A DNA stretch of 64,000 nt from Eunapius fragilis. Taxonomy: Eukaryota > Porifera > Demospongiae > Spongillida > Spongillidae. The stretch lies in contig OY811983.1 of the NCBI GenBank assembly GCA_963681505.1, forward strand, positions 3,206,615 to 3,270,614. The letters run 5' to 3'. The notes beneath the pieces are model-generated. The model was not told the origin of the DNA, ran no database searches, and saw only the letters and a program-made list of their open reading frames with translations. Shown piece after piece: positions 52,901-63,385 of the stretch. The translations under genes were made by a program, and so were the position numbers. Every line of letters starts with the position of its first letter. Position 1 is the stretch's first letter.

Positions 52901-52959
52901 CGCGGTATTAAAACATTTACCTCTCTAGCTCTCTTTACCGCCTCTGCAAGTTCTGCCAT
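43970..52959 (-). CDS. Far-upstream-element-binding / KSRP-type four-KH protein, 21 exons
   Basis: Single-stranded nucleic-acid-binding regulator of transcription, splicing and mRNA decay. Exons 5' to 3': 52959-52921, 52850-52811, 52586-52484, 51840-51767, 51393-51322, 51262-51202, 51140-51077, 50388-50226, 49774-49743, 49419-49321, 48892-48845, 48714-48664, 48569-48467, 48073-47979, 47339-47222, 46538-46437, 46066-46011, 45955-45924, 45657-45528, 44547-44430 and 44133-43970 (TAG). This gives 587 residues, all in phase. KH GXXG loops: GRGG (exon 5), GKGG (exons 8/9), GRNG (exon 13) and GKGG (exons 15/16). The C-terminus has the family tyrosine motifs AAWAAYYQQYQQLY and QAQWAEYYRQLGYAYYG in Gln/Gly/Pro-rich sequence. 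A long Gly run precedes KH2 (exon 8). FUBP1, FUBP3 and KHSRP cannot be told apart here, so no symbol is given. The start is divergent from ACTR6. Confidence 0.95.
44230..44420. repeat. Direct repeat in FUBP introns (copy at 45053-45225)
   Basis: CTGATGGCCTCAGAAATTCG, ACTCTTAGATTCA, ACTGGTTTCATCAC and CATATG..CCACGCCCAAA are shared in order with 45053-45225, so a block of about 175 bp was duplicated around exon 20. Confidence 0.8.
46238..46382. repeat. Poly-C rich segments in a FUBP intron
   Basis: Two C runs (about 46240 and 46368) with CCACCCCC-type interruptions. Confidence 0.9.
48080..48345. repeat. 17-18-bp minisatellite next to FUBP exon 14
   Basis: GTGAAGGTAAAGAGACAA and close variants in about 15 copies, starting seven bases from the exon 14 acceptor. 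It is purine-rich on the plus strand, so the transcript strand carries a long pyrimidine tract leading into the exon. The LYLHLS-type frames are artefacts. Confidence 0.9.
48957..49056. repeat. Direct repeat flanking FUBP exon 10 (copy at 49577-49670)
   Basis: CCTCAGCAGTTCGAGGTCTG, ATGGGATATCCATCA and GTCAGATGGGGTTGAAACTG, then TCTTCGTCATCAGCCACA, occur at both places in the same orientation. Confidence 0.85.
50440..51045. repeat. 20-22-bp minisatellite in FUBP intron 7
   Basis: About 28 copies of CACCCATCACTTCTAAAGCC with variants, plus a higher-order unit (about 200 bp, marked by CTTCAAAAGTAAA and CCATCCATTACC) repeated two to three times. Confidence 0.9.
51832..52130. repeat. Minisatellite that repeats a FUBP splice acceptor
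   Basis: Five to six copies of a unit containing AGCACCAACCCTAACACGAA and GGCACACACCTGATGACCTG. The first copy overlaps the start of exon 4, so the acceptor (read on the minus strand as TTAG before GGTTGGTGCT) is present in each copy. Confidence 0.85.
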
Positions 52960-53283
52960 TCTGTCTAATTAAATGGCCAGTAGAACGTTCGAAAGGAAGA
53001 GTACGAAATGTTCCTCCCTAAAATTACCAAAAACGTGCTATACAAAATACCGCCCACGAGAAGTAGTGCGCATGCGTACAGTTTAAAAGATGGCGGGCAA
53101 CTGTAAATATTAAATAGTCTATCGCGGGCAAGATTCGCTAAGGTTTCTCTTTCTGCTTCATCTCTATATCACTCTGTATTACTGCACCCTGCTCTCCTCA
53201 TACACTACATGCGCGGGAAAGAAAAGAAGACAACACGACTTTAGAAAATAAATATTTAAAAATAAGTCAATTAATTTTATAAA
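52960..53283. promoter_or_regulatory. Shared divergent promoter region, FUBP and ACTR6
   Basis: Only 324 bp separate the two start codons, which face away from each other. The middle is moderately GC-rich (GCCCACGAGAAG, GCGCATGCG, GATGGCGGGC) and has no TATA box at a sensible distance, as expected of housekeeping bidirectional promoters. GCGCATGCG resembles an NRF1 site and AAGATGGCGGGC a YY1-type site. Confidence 0.6.
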
Positions 53284-54560
53284 ATGACTAGCATAGTGCT
53301 TGATAACGGTGCATACACGCTGAAGGTCGGACGAAGAGATGATGATGTCCCACGAATAATTCCGAACTGTATATCAAGGTAAATGGGCTCACTATAATAG
53401 ATGACGTTTTCCCTCTGCCTTGTGTGTATAATTTCTGCCCTCGTCGACTGGTTAGATGCAAGTCCGAACGACGTCGAAATTTCATTGGCGATCAAATAGA
53501 GGAATGCAAGGACTTATCAGGTGTGTATTATCTTCTGCCGTTCCAAAAAGGCTACCTGGTGAACTGGGACACGCAGAGACAGCTCTGGGACTACGTGTTT
53601 GGCACAGAAGTCCTCAAGATACGCCCCGACGAGTGCAACCTCATCTTCACCGAACCCGTCTTCAACTTCCCTTCCATCCAAGAAGCCCTCAGCGAAATCT
53701 TCTTCGAGGAGTACTCTTTCTCGTCCCTGGTGTGCACCACCTCCCCGACCCTCGCTGCCCTCAACCACTCCTCCACAAACCCCTCTTCCCTCTGCACGCT
53801 GGTGGTGGACACGGGTTACTCCTTCACCCACGTCGTGCCCTACTACAGGGGCAGGGTCGTCCCCGGGGCCGTGGTGAGGGTGGACGTGGGCGGCAAGCTG
53901 CTCACCAACCACCTCAAGGAGATCGTGTCCTACAGACAGCTCCAGGTCATGGACGAGACGCACGTGGTGAACCAGGTTAAGGAGGACACCTGCTACGTCA
54001 CGCGAGACTTCTACGGCGACATGGAGGTGGCCAGACAGAAAGGGGAAGGCAACACAATCGCGCTGGAATACGTGCTGCCCGACTATAACACGCGCCGGAG
54101 GGGTTTCGTCAGGCAGGCGGGCGGCTCTGTTGCCAGGGGCAACCCTTCGAACGACGAGCAGTGTCTGCGCCTCGCGAATGAGCGCTTCACCATCCCAGAG
54201 ATACTCTTCCACCCCTCGGACATAGGGCTTTGCCAAATGGGCATCGCTGAAGCCGTTGTGCATTGCGTTTCGCAGACGCCCAAAGAGATGCACCCTCACC
54301 TGTACGGTAACATTCTGGTTGTCGGGGGCAACACCTTGTTCCCGGGGTTCTACGAGCGATTTGTTGCCGATGTCAGGAAGCTGGTACCTGATGACTATGA
54401 CGTTGGAGTGTGTATTCCAAACAATGCAGTCGTTTACCCGTGGTTGGGTGGAAGGTTTGCATCAGACAGTCTGCCACAGGTGAGCCAGGCTGAATACAAA
54501 GAGCACGGACATTCCATCTGCCACACGAAGTTCACCACGTCGCAAGCGTGGGAGCCCTAA
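53284..54560 (+). CDS. ACTR6: Actin-related protein 6
   Basis: Nuclear actin-related subunit of the SRCAP/SWR1 chromatin remodeller that exchanges H2A for H2A.Z. Exons 53284-53378 and 53456-54560 join as CISR-CKSERRR and give 399 residues, against 396 in human. Family blocks: IVLDNGAYTLKVG at the N-terminus, LPFQKGYLVNWD, IVSYRQLQVMDETHVVNQVK (ARP6-specific), VCYV/TCYVTRDFY, LRLANERFTIPEILFHPSDI and the C-terminal GHSICHTKF. Only one intron, near the 5' end, and a GC-rich third codon position contrast with the AT-rich surroundings. The antisense 260-codon frame is a by-product of that composition. Confidence 0.97.
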
Positions 54561-54699
54561 GTGTGTTGTGTATATATACATTGTGACCCACCCTACATAA
54601 TACTGTTGTGCAAGACATTATATTTGGCACCTGACAGGGAATGCAGGACGGTAATAACGCAAGAATAACAAAGAATAAGTATGAGATAGTTCCAAATTA

Positions 54700-54885
54700 T
54701 CATAGCGGCTTAGCGTAGTCAAGTTGCTGTAATTCTTCGAGAAGTTTCAAACCTCGCCAGTAACACCAGCACAACACCACGACAGTAATTCCCAAGGCGG
54801 CAGCAAAGAGGGGTTTAGCAGCCATCATTAGTGGAGACTCTAACGTATTGGAGTATACTAGTAGACGTTCATGTCCCTCGTCCAA
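54700..54885 (-). CDS. Possible small single-pass membrane protein, 61 aa
   Basis: ATG-started frame with a hydrophobic helix (AAALGITVVVLCWCYW) flanked by acidic N-terminal residues and a charged tail ending LDYAKPL. It lies in the 420 bp between ACTR6 and EXOSC4 and points away from EXOSC4, whose putative start is 95 bp off, so the two would share a promoter. Such tiny membrane proteins (SMIM type) are common but I cannot match it to a known one. Chance is possible at this length. Confidence 0.45.
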   Translation of the reverse strand: MDEGHERLLVYSNTLESPLMMAAKPLFAAALGITVVVLCWCYWRGLKLLEELQQLDYAKPL

Positions 54886-54980
54886 CGTTCATTCCAATAC
54901 TCTAATAATAGCGCGCTGTATTGCTTGTTTGTTTATGTGCTCTATTTAGAAACTTAATAGAAACGCACGTGTCTCATCGT

Positions 54981-56251
54981 ATGGTCGGTAAGCCAGAGGA
55001 ATCTCGAATGTTTGTTAAATATTTTTACACAGGCAGGAATAGAATACCTTTCGCCAGAAGGTTAGGGACTATCCTTCCTCGTACCCAGACCAATGAGCAT
55101 TATGATGCCCAGGGCTTAGAGTGGACGGCAGGAGACCTCCAGAACTGAGGAAATTGAAATGCAAGTTAGGAGTGTTCGAACAAGCAGATGGCTCAGCATC
55201 TATAGAGCAAGGCAACACCAAAGTGTTAGCTACAGTGTATGGACCACATGATGTAAGCTAAGATCATGATTGTGCACATACATAACTTGTTAATTTTTTT
55301 TTTTTCATTTGCGCGTTTGTCCACGTAGGTGAGCCTCAGGTCTCAGGCACTCCATGACCGGGCAACCATCAACTGCCAATTCAGCATGGCACCATTTAGC
55401 ACCTCCGAGAGGCACAGGAGGAACAAAGGGGACAGACGCTCAGAAGAGATCTCCCTTGCCCTGAGGCAGACCTTTGAGGCTGCGCTGTTGACAGAGCTGT
55501 TCCCCCATTCAAAGATCGATGTTTACATCCAGTTACTGCAGTCTGATGGAGGTGGGTATCGTTTGGTAACTTCATATGTGTATTTGATGGGGGTGGGTAT
55601 CGTTTGGTAACTTCGTATGTGTATTTGATGGAGGTGGGTATCATTTTTGTAACTTTGTATGTGTATTTGATGGAGGTGGGTATCATTTGGTAACTTCATA
55701 TGGAGGTGTGTATTGTTTGGTAACTTCATATGCAACTAATTTGTGCTCATTTTTAAAAGGTTGACATTGGTCAATGATCCATTTATAAGTAACTACGCCA
55801 GCAATTATACACGGTCATAATGTGAAGCTGCAAACCAGTGGCAACAGTTTTTGCATTTTCAAATATGGATAATGTTAGCAACAATCTACTCAAGTTTACT
55901 GACAGCCAAGACAACTGTTGTTTTGGGCTCCTAACGTACTTCATTATGGCGTCACACTAGAAAAACACATGCATTAAAAATGCATCCCCACCCCCTCCAC
56001 CCTTTCCTCACCAAAATGTTCCTCTTATGTAACATTATGCGGGGTGGGGGGGGGGGGGTGCTTGATTGGATTGGCTGTGCGCTTATAATTCTATCTTTTG
56101 AAATTGTCCAGGAAACTGCAGTGTGTGTGTTAATGCAGCTACCATGGCTCTCATTGATGCCGGCATTCCTATGAAAGACTATGTGTGTGCTAGCACAGCT
56201 GGCTACATCCAGGACACACCAATGCTTGGTGCGATGTAATTGGTGGTGATG

Positions 56252-56314
<63 letters not shown>

Positions 56315-56705
56315 AGTGTGTGTGTGTGATCAGTAGTACGTAGATGATGCACTGGGGACCTGAATGCAAGAAGTATATGACATTTGCTTATGTGCAGATC
56401 TGAACTACCTTGAAGAGACTGCTGGCGGGCCTAGGTTGACCGTAGCAACGCTTCCCAAGTCGGGTAAAATTGTCTTCCTCCAGGTATTGCTGCCACACAC
56501 TGTGCACACAGAATTGGGTGTGATTAATATGATGTCACAACCACACACACACCCTTTCCTCTCTTAGATGGACTCCAGGCTCCACCAAGACCACTTGGAG
56601 AAGGTGTTGGACACAGCTGTTCAGGGCTGTCGCAAGACATACACAGTCTTGGACTCCATTGTCAAGGACAACTTACAAAAACTACAGACCTCTTTTGCAT
56701 TTTGA
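54981..56705 (+). CDS. EXOSC4: Exosome core subunit RRP41
   Basis: RNase PH-fold ring subunit of the RNA exosome, which degrades and trims RNA in nucleus and cytosol. Exons: 54981-54987 (tentative, ATG GTC G), 55113-55252, 55329-55551, 56112-56228, 56398-56483 and 56568-56705, giving 236 residues (human 245). Landmarks: LRVDGRRPPELRKLK, EQGNTKVLATVYGPH, RQTFEAALLTELFPHSKIDV, CVNAATMALIDAGIPM and MDSRLHQDHLEKVL. The first exon is inferred from phase and a GTAAGC donor. Without it there is a stop directly upstream of exon 2. The donor of exon 3 lies inside a tandem repeat. It ends 124 bp from the ETF1 stop on the other strand. Confidence 0.93.
55545..55735 (+). repeat. 41-42-bp tandem repeat spanning the EXOSC4 exon 3 donor
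   Basis: Four copies of GATGGAGGTGGGTATC...TTTGGTAACTTC...TATGTGTATTT, with GTGGGT at 55552, 55593, 55634 and 55676, and a partial fifth copy. Each copy contains the last seven exon bases and the donor. Confidence 0.92.
56040..56330. repeat. Poly-G run and (TG)n in EXOSC4 introns
   Basis: A G run at about 56047-56058 in intron 3 and about 35 TG units at 56254-56330 in intron 4. Confidence 0.9.
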
Positions 56706-56829
56706 AATTATATATTGATCAACTGTTTGCACCAACCATGATGAGAAAAAAAAAGTAAAATTTAAATTAGTACAGTGTGTACACTTTCCCAAAAAAAATT
56801 CCTCCGTTTGCACAAAAAGAGCAGTGTGT

Positions 56830-58152
56830 CTAGTATGCATCGTCATAATACTCTTGATCTTCAGGTTGGTTACCGATGGATTGAAAGTCAACCTTGTAGC
56901 GAAGGAGTCCCCCAACCCCTCCGAACCCTTTGCAAAACTGAGAGCCTTCTTGCGACCTATCAGTCACTATCTCCAGGGCAGCACCAAAACTTCTGTAGTT
57001 GTCTGCAAGCCACTCCAACATCGACAGCTTGGAGACTGGCTCTAGTTCCAGGCCCGTCTCCTTGTCAATAAACAAGTTCTTGTCCTTCTCTTGGTCAGGG
57101 TTCAGAAGTAGAACAATCTGCTCCTCTGTCCGCTGGTTCTTCAGGACGTACCTTGTTATGTTTAGGTTCTCCCATACTATCAGTGTCTCAACAGCTCCCA
57201 TTTCCAATGCCTTCAGAGTGTCGTCCACACCAAAGCATATCTTGCCGGTGTCTTGCGATATCTCATCAAAGTAGTGACCAATCAGCTTCTTCTCCTGAAT
57301 GAATTTCACATTCCCTAGTACCTCCGACGACAGCTCTATTGCTTGGTTGAAGCCGTTCTCGCCACCATACGACACGTCGACAATCTTCAGAATCTTTGCC
57401 TGTAATCTCGGATCAAACATGTCCGACTGACTCAGTTCAGTCTTGAAATCAGCCGACCCGGCTATCACCAGTCCGCTGACGTTCACCTTGTCCGCGGCTA
57501 TGTACATCTGTACGGCCGTCTCGGCCACCTTCCTCACGTAGTTGTGCCTCTTCTCCATCCTGAGGCGAGCGAAACGCAGCGCAGACTGGCCCCCGCGACC
57601 GTGCTTCTTGGGGAGGTCCACCATGAACTTGTGCAGGACCTCCCTGGTGTTGCCGCACAGGGTACCAAACAGAGCGCCGTTGCCGTCCATCACGATGAAA
57701 CCAAACTTGTTGTCGTCCTCAAGCAGGGCTTGGAGGGCCTCGGTGTGGAACTTGTTGTCGCAGAGGTACAGGGACGTGTTGACGGCCTTGAAGGGCTCAA
57801 AGTCAATGTTCACCTTCTTCTCCTTACCCTCGTCCGTCACAATGGTGCCGCAGTAAATCACAAGACCGTTCGTCGGCACTTTGGAGTATAGTTTGAGCCG
57901 TTGTTGGACGGAGGTAATGGCGCCTAGGACAGAGAGCCTGTTCACCCTGCTCTTGATGTTTGAGGCCGTCCCGAACTCGTCAGCCAACATCTTGGCCACC
58001 CGAGAGATCTGGTCCTTGGGCGGAATGATGAGGGAGATCATACTGGTCCCGTTCCCGCGTGCCGCTTCCAAGCTCTTGATAAGCTTCTTGATCTTCCACA
58101 TCTCCACGTTCTTGTCGAGGGTACCGTCGTCTGCTGTCCCTGCCATAGCCAT
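56830..58152 (-). CDS. ETF1: Eukaryotic peptide chain release factor 1
   Basis: Recognises all three stop codons in the ribosomal A site and triggers peptide release. 440 residues in a single uninterrupted coding exon (human 437). NIKS at 65-68 and YLCDNKF at 129-135 (the YxCxxxF motif) form the stop-codon pocket. GGQ at 187-189 in [12 protein letters not shown] is the catalytic motif. The C-terminus is acidic ([10 protein letters not shown]), as usual for eRF3 binding. The start is taken as the [10 protein letters not shown] methionine. Upstream of it a good acceptor (CCCTCTCCTACACAG) suggests an intron in the 5' untranslated region, so the longer 455-codon frame starting MWIPPLSY is not used. 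GC-rich, like ACTR6. Confidence 0.98.
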   Translation of the reverse strand: MAMAGTADDGTLDKNVEMWKIKKLIKSLEAARGNGTSMISLIIPPKDQISRVAKMLADEFGTASNIKSRVNRLSVLGAITSVQQRLKLYSKVPTNGLVIYCGTIVTDEGKEKKVNIDFEPFKAVNTSLYLCDNKFHTEALQALLEDDNKFGFIVMDGNGALFGTLCGNTREVLHKFMVDLPKKHGRGGQSALRFARLRMEKRHNYVRKVAETAVQMYIAADKVNVSGLVIAGSADFKTELSQSDMFDPRLQAKILKIVDVSYGGENGFNQAIELSSEVLGNVKFIQEKKLIGHYFDEISQDTGKICFGVDDTLKALEMGAVETLIVWENLNITRYVLKNQRTEEQIVLLLNPDQEKDKNLFIDKETGLELEPVSKLSMLEWLADNYRSFGAALEIVTDRSQEGSQFCKGFGGVGGLLRYKVDFQSIGNQPEDQEYYDDAY

Positions 58153-58214
58153 CCCTCTTACTGACAGGCCTGTGTAGGAGAGGGGGGGGATCCACACAAT
58201 ACTAACAACTTGAA

Positions 58215-58495
58215 CGAATCATCCCCTATCACCTTTCCCTCATCCCCTATCACCTTCCCCTCACCCCATCACCTCCCCCATCACCTCCCCCTCACCCCTA
58301 TCACCTTCCCCTCATCCCCTATCACCTCCCCTCATCCCCTATCACCTCCCCCTCACCCCTATCACCTTCCCCTCATCCCCTATCACCTCCCCCTCACCCC
58401 ATCACCTCCCCTCATCCCCTATCACCTCCCCTCATCCCATATCTCCTTCCCCTCATCCCTCATCCCCTATCACCTTTCGCTCATCCCCTTCCTGG
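58215..58495. repeat. C-rich minisatellite in the ETF1 5' region
   Basis: About 15 copies of CATCCCCTATCACCTCCCC with length variants, immediately upstream of the putative ETF1 acceptor. It probably lies in the 5' untranslated intron. Confidence 0.9.
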
Positions 58496-58499
58496 TGGC

Positions 58500-59594
58500 T
58501 TCAGCTTCTAATTCTATTAAATTTACAAGCTGCACAAAAACGGCGAACGGAAGTAGTAGGCGTGTCAGATAACACGTCGGGGTCAACCGCACAGGGCACC
58601 CAAACAGTGTTTGAATGCAAGGTATATTCCACTAGCATACAATGATAACGCACCAGTTTTATATCCGCCCCGATGCACATAGAAGTAAAACACGTCAGAT
58701 GTGAATGCCAGCAATTTATGATGACAATTTTATTTTTGTGCTGGAAACTTTGAACCAGCTGGTGTGGGTAACAACGATGTTAGTGTGGGCCAAAATGCGC
58801 GTGCATCGGGCACTGGATTTTTTTTTAAACCATAGGCTTTAATTGGAATAAAATAGTGCGGCCAGGTTTAAGCTGGTCGCGTAAACCGCACCAACATCGC
58901 ATGCATGGAATGAGAATAGTGTAGTCCCCTCTTATAACCTACCTTAAAGAGCAGTCGAACAAGCCTGGGAGAAAGAATACAAATGATCCGTTCTGACGTA
59001 GGATGCGCGGGACCAAAGTGGGAGGACACGTGGACTTTATTAAAGTTAATGAATATTTATACAGTAGCACAGCTAGCTGTGTGATATCCGGACCAATACA
59101 GGGCTGTAATACTGATATACGCGTTGGTAGTCATGGCATATACTAATAGGACAATACCGAATCCGGGCCAGAGGACACCGGAATCATTCCTCGTGTAGTA
59201 CACGCACTCACCTGAAGGATCGGAGTTCATTTATATGTAACCCAAGGAGTGACCGGGGTGCACTTATATATTTATTTATGTATTTATTTATTTGTATTGC
59301 AGCCTTGTTGTGAAATCGTTGCTTGTGCTTGTGCAATTTCCCACTATGGTAGTGGCGTGTCGTAGCCAGCACGTGCTTAACGTATATGCAATGTCAAATC
59401 TCAGCAAAAATGAAATTACGCAACACGCTATCTCCCTAACGCTTTACCACACACCACAGGCCGGGTCTACCACGCACGCGTCGTTAATATACACGTACGT
59501 ATGATCGCTCGTTGTGTTCAGCTTGCTCCTTGACTCACGCGTGATCTGCAGCGTGTTAGGGTTGAACGTTTGCCAAGAAATAAAAATAAAAGAG
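58500..59594. promoter_or_regulatory. Divergent interval between ETF1 and QTMAN
   Basis: About 1.1 kb that should contain both promoters and the ETF1 leader exon. No specific motif could be assigned. No gene seen inside. Confidence 0.4.
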
Positions 59595-59969
59595 ATGGCT
59601 CAAACCGAAGGGGAAGTGCTTTTCATCGAACCGTATTACGGCGGTTCGCACAGGCAGCTGGTGGACCTCCTCGTGAGGGAGTTTGGCGGGTTCCTCGTCA
59701 CCCTGCCACCGACTAAGTGGCACTGGAGAACGAGGGTATCGGCCCTCCATTTTGCTAATACGATACCGGAATCTGATTCTCCCAGAAGGTGCAAGTTTGA
59801 TTGGATACGGCTTTATTATGTGCTAGTGTGGTTCTTAGAATTACATGGACCCATTGTAGTCGAACCATTTCCAAGAATGGACTTTTTATCGTGTTCATGC
59901 AATTCTGGGAAATTATAGTAATCGTATTCACAGTATTTACCAACACTTCATCATGCCATCTCCCCCCCC

Positions 59970-60000
<31 letters not shown>

Positions 60001-63000
60001 ACACAAACACACAGGGCACTATTTGCCAGCAGTGTATTAAACCTGTGCGAGTTGGTAGCACTAAGACCAGACCTAGGAAGGCTCCACAAAGTGCTGTACT
60101 TCCACGAGAACCAGCTGGTATACCCTGTGAGGAAGCAGCTGGAACGTGACTTCCAGTATGGCTACAATCAAATCCTGTCCTGGTAAGGACTGTCTGTCAG
60201 AATGTCATGTCTCTTTACAAAGTAAATAAAGATTAAAAATTTAAATTTTCTATTGTGTTGTTACTCTAATTAAACATCTTAACTCATTATTGCCTTCTAA
60301 GTCATGCAGTGTCTTGGAGTTTGGGACGTGCTGCTTGTTCAGAGGCAGATCCTGAGGGGGGGGGGGGGGGGGGGGGGGTGGAGGAGGCAACTGTTCCCCC
60401 CACTCCTCTTTTGCTGAGCTTAATATAATGATTTCATAGCCTCAGCCTATTAACTACTTATACTTATGCATTAATAATGCAGTTGGCTGGGGAATATCAG
60501 TGCAAGAATACATCAAGTGAAAAGTACCTTTTTAATAAGGTCCCCCCCCCCCCCCCAGCTATATAATACAATTGTGGGAGGAGTATTGATGACATCAGTA
60601 AATTCTTAATATGAGTTCACGTGCCAACAGCCTGGTGGCAGATACCATTCTGTTTAACTCACACTTCAATATGACATCATTCTTGGACTCCATCCCATCG
60701 TTCCTGAAGCTCATCCCTGATCACAGACCAGTAGGTGTTGTGGAGAAGATCAGACACAGATGCAAAGTAGTGTATTTCCCATTGGAACCAAACCTTGACG
60801 GACTTATCCAGACCTCAGAACGGGCCAAAAAGAGTGAGGAGGGAAGATAGTACTTGGTAGGGGAAGATGGTACTTGGAGAGGAGAGAGGGAGGAAGGGGA
60901 GGGGAGATGGTACCTAAGGAAAGAACCTGTGAGTGAGTTGTGGATTGAATGCAGTACATAATTGGTGTTCTACATGGTAGAAATGTCATCTATGTGAAAC
61001 AGCTACTGCTAATGCAGTGTTTCACCAATTAATCCCCAATAGAATTGTCTCCATAGCGTTGTTTTATGTAATATCCCTGTTGTGATCGTATCTGCACTTC
61101 CTTCAATATTCAGCTTTCAATAATGGCAATACTGCAACCTCTGATGGTCCGATACTTAACACCTCTGATGGTCCACAACTTAACAACTCTGATGGTCCAA
61201 TACTTAACACCTCTGATGGTCCCCAACTTAACACCTCTGATGGTCCACAACTTAACACCTCTGATGGTCCCCAACTTAACACCTCTGATGGTCCACAACT
61301 TAACACCTCTGATGGTCCAATACTTAACACCTCTGATGGTCCACAACTTAACACCTCTGATGGTCCACAACTTAACACCTCTGATGGTCCAATACTTAAC
61401 ACCTCTGATGGTCCACAACTTAACACCTCTGATGGTCCACAACTTAACACCTCTGATGGTTCACAACTTAACACCTCTGATGGTTCACAACTTAACACCT
61501 GTGATGGTCCACAACTTAACACCTCTGATGGTCCACAACTTAACACCTGTGATGGTCCACAACTTAACACCTCTGATGGTCCATGTCTGAATGGCTCCAC
61601 CTCAATGGTATACTGGCAACCAGTTAACTTCCGAGTTATGCCATGCCTCCATATAGTGTGGCCACATCGTTGGTACGTTATCTGACACATCTTCATGTGT
61701 GTACCCTACCACCAGCCATCTTCATGTGTGTACCCTACCACCAGCCATCTTCATGTGTGTACCCTACCACCAGCCATCTTCATGTGTGTACCCCACCACC
61801 AGCCATCTTCATGTGTGTACCCTACCACCAGCCATCTTCATGTGTGTACCCTACCACCAGCCATCTTCATGTGTGTACCCTACCACCAGCCATCTTCATG
61901 TGTGTACCCTACCACCAGCCATCTTCATATGTGCACCCTACCACCAGCCATCTTCATGTGTGCACCCTACCACCAGCCATCTTCATGTGTGTACCCTACC
62001 ACCAGCCATCTTCATGTGTGCACCCTACAAAGGGTGCACACATGAAGATGGCTGGTGGTAGGGTACACACATGAAGATGGCTGGTCGTAGTTCTGCCATC
62101 CAAAGTGCTGTGTTTCACAATGCATAACTGCACATGTATACATATCGTACACGCACACTTACACACACATGTACACACACCACAAATGTACATATGCACA
62201 TGTACCACACATGTACACACACTACACATGTACACACACCACAAATGTACACACACATGTACACACACCACAAATGTACACGCCACACTTACACACACAC
62301 TACACACACATGTACACACACATACACACTGCACACACAGGGAACATGACAAAGGACCCGATGAATTTTGCTCTGTACTGACCAAGCTGTGTGATGCACA
62401 GCTTGATTTTGTGGTCTCAATTTTGGGCTCACACACAAATGATATTCCAGGTACGATGCATGAGTGAGGTGTGTGAGGGTGGTGTGACATGTGATGATGA
62501 GGGTGTAATGAACTGGCAGTGTGGTTGTCAGATTGTGATGAAAGCAGGTTATAGTAATGGTGACGGTGTTTGGGGAGGTGATGTTATGTGATGGTGTTAT
62601 GTGATATGGCGGTGATATAATGGGTAGCATGTATGAACTATCAGTCACATGTCTAATTACATTATGGATTGTGCTAAATAACTGACCACTGCTATCAGTG
62701 GGCTCTCCACTACAGTATTAGCAAACGGTAGGCCCTGGTGTATGGATAGTGTCCCTGTGCCCTACACTGTTGATGCTCCACACACCTACCCGTTTTAACA
62801 CTAATAGCTTTAGTCCAAAGATATGCCCATGGCTCTGCATGCTGCTGCTATGGGGACACATTGCAATTAGGTTCCCATGAGAGAGGCATTGTTCTGATAT
62901 GCTGGGTACTGTGTGTCTGTTGGATATTACCGCAATGTATTGTACCCCTCCCCCCCCCCCCCCCCCCCCCTTCCATGCCCCCTCCCTCCACTCCAAACAT

Positions 63001-63327
63001 TTCATGAAATAAAAACTACTCCTACATGATTTAGAAAAAAGTACGCAAATTTAAAGTATTCACGGTTACAGATACGTGCGTTTAAACACAATCCTTTTTT
63101 TTTCGATGGGGGAAGGAGTGGGGGGAGGGGGAGGGGGGTAACAGGTAGACATATCTTGAACACTCATCAGACTTCAACAACCATTACCTTAAGGCTTATG
63201 ATGAGGATCAGAGGAGCTCAGTCCATTTTTTTTACTTGTCAAAATTGGGTGCTTCCCACATCCGTCTTATGACCCACTCAAATTTACCTCTCCTCCTCAA
63301 TGCACACACACACACACACACATGCAT

Positions 63328-63385
<58 letters not shown>

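Noticed and set aside
53517-54299. 260-codon antisense frame across ACTR6
   Set aside because: By-product of GC-rich third positions of ACTR6. No domain and no splice logic.
57542-57891. Plus-strand frames of 104-115 codons across ETF1
   Set aside because: Antisense shadows of a certain gene with the same GC bias.
61103-62074. Long repeat frames on both strands ([29 protein letters not shown] types)
   Set aside because: 24- and 29-bp minisatellites inside a QTMAN intron. Openness in several frames at once shows it is not selected coding sequence.
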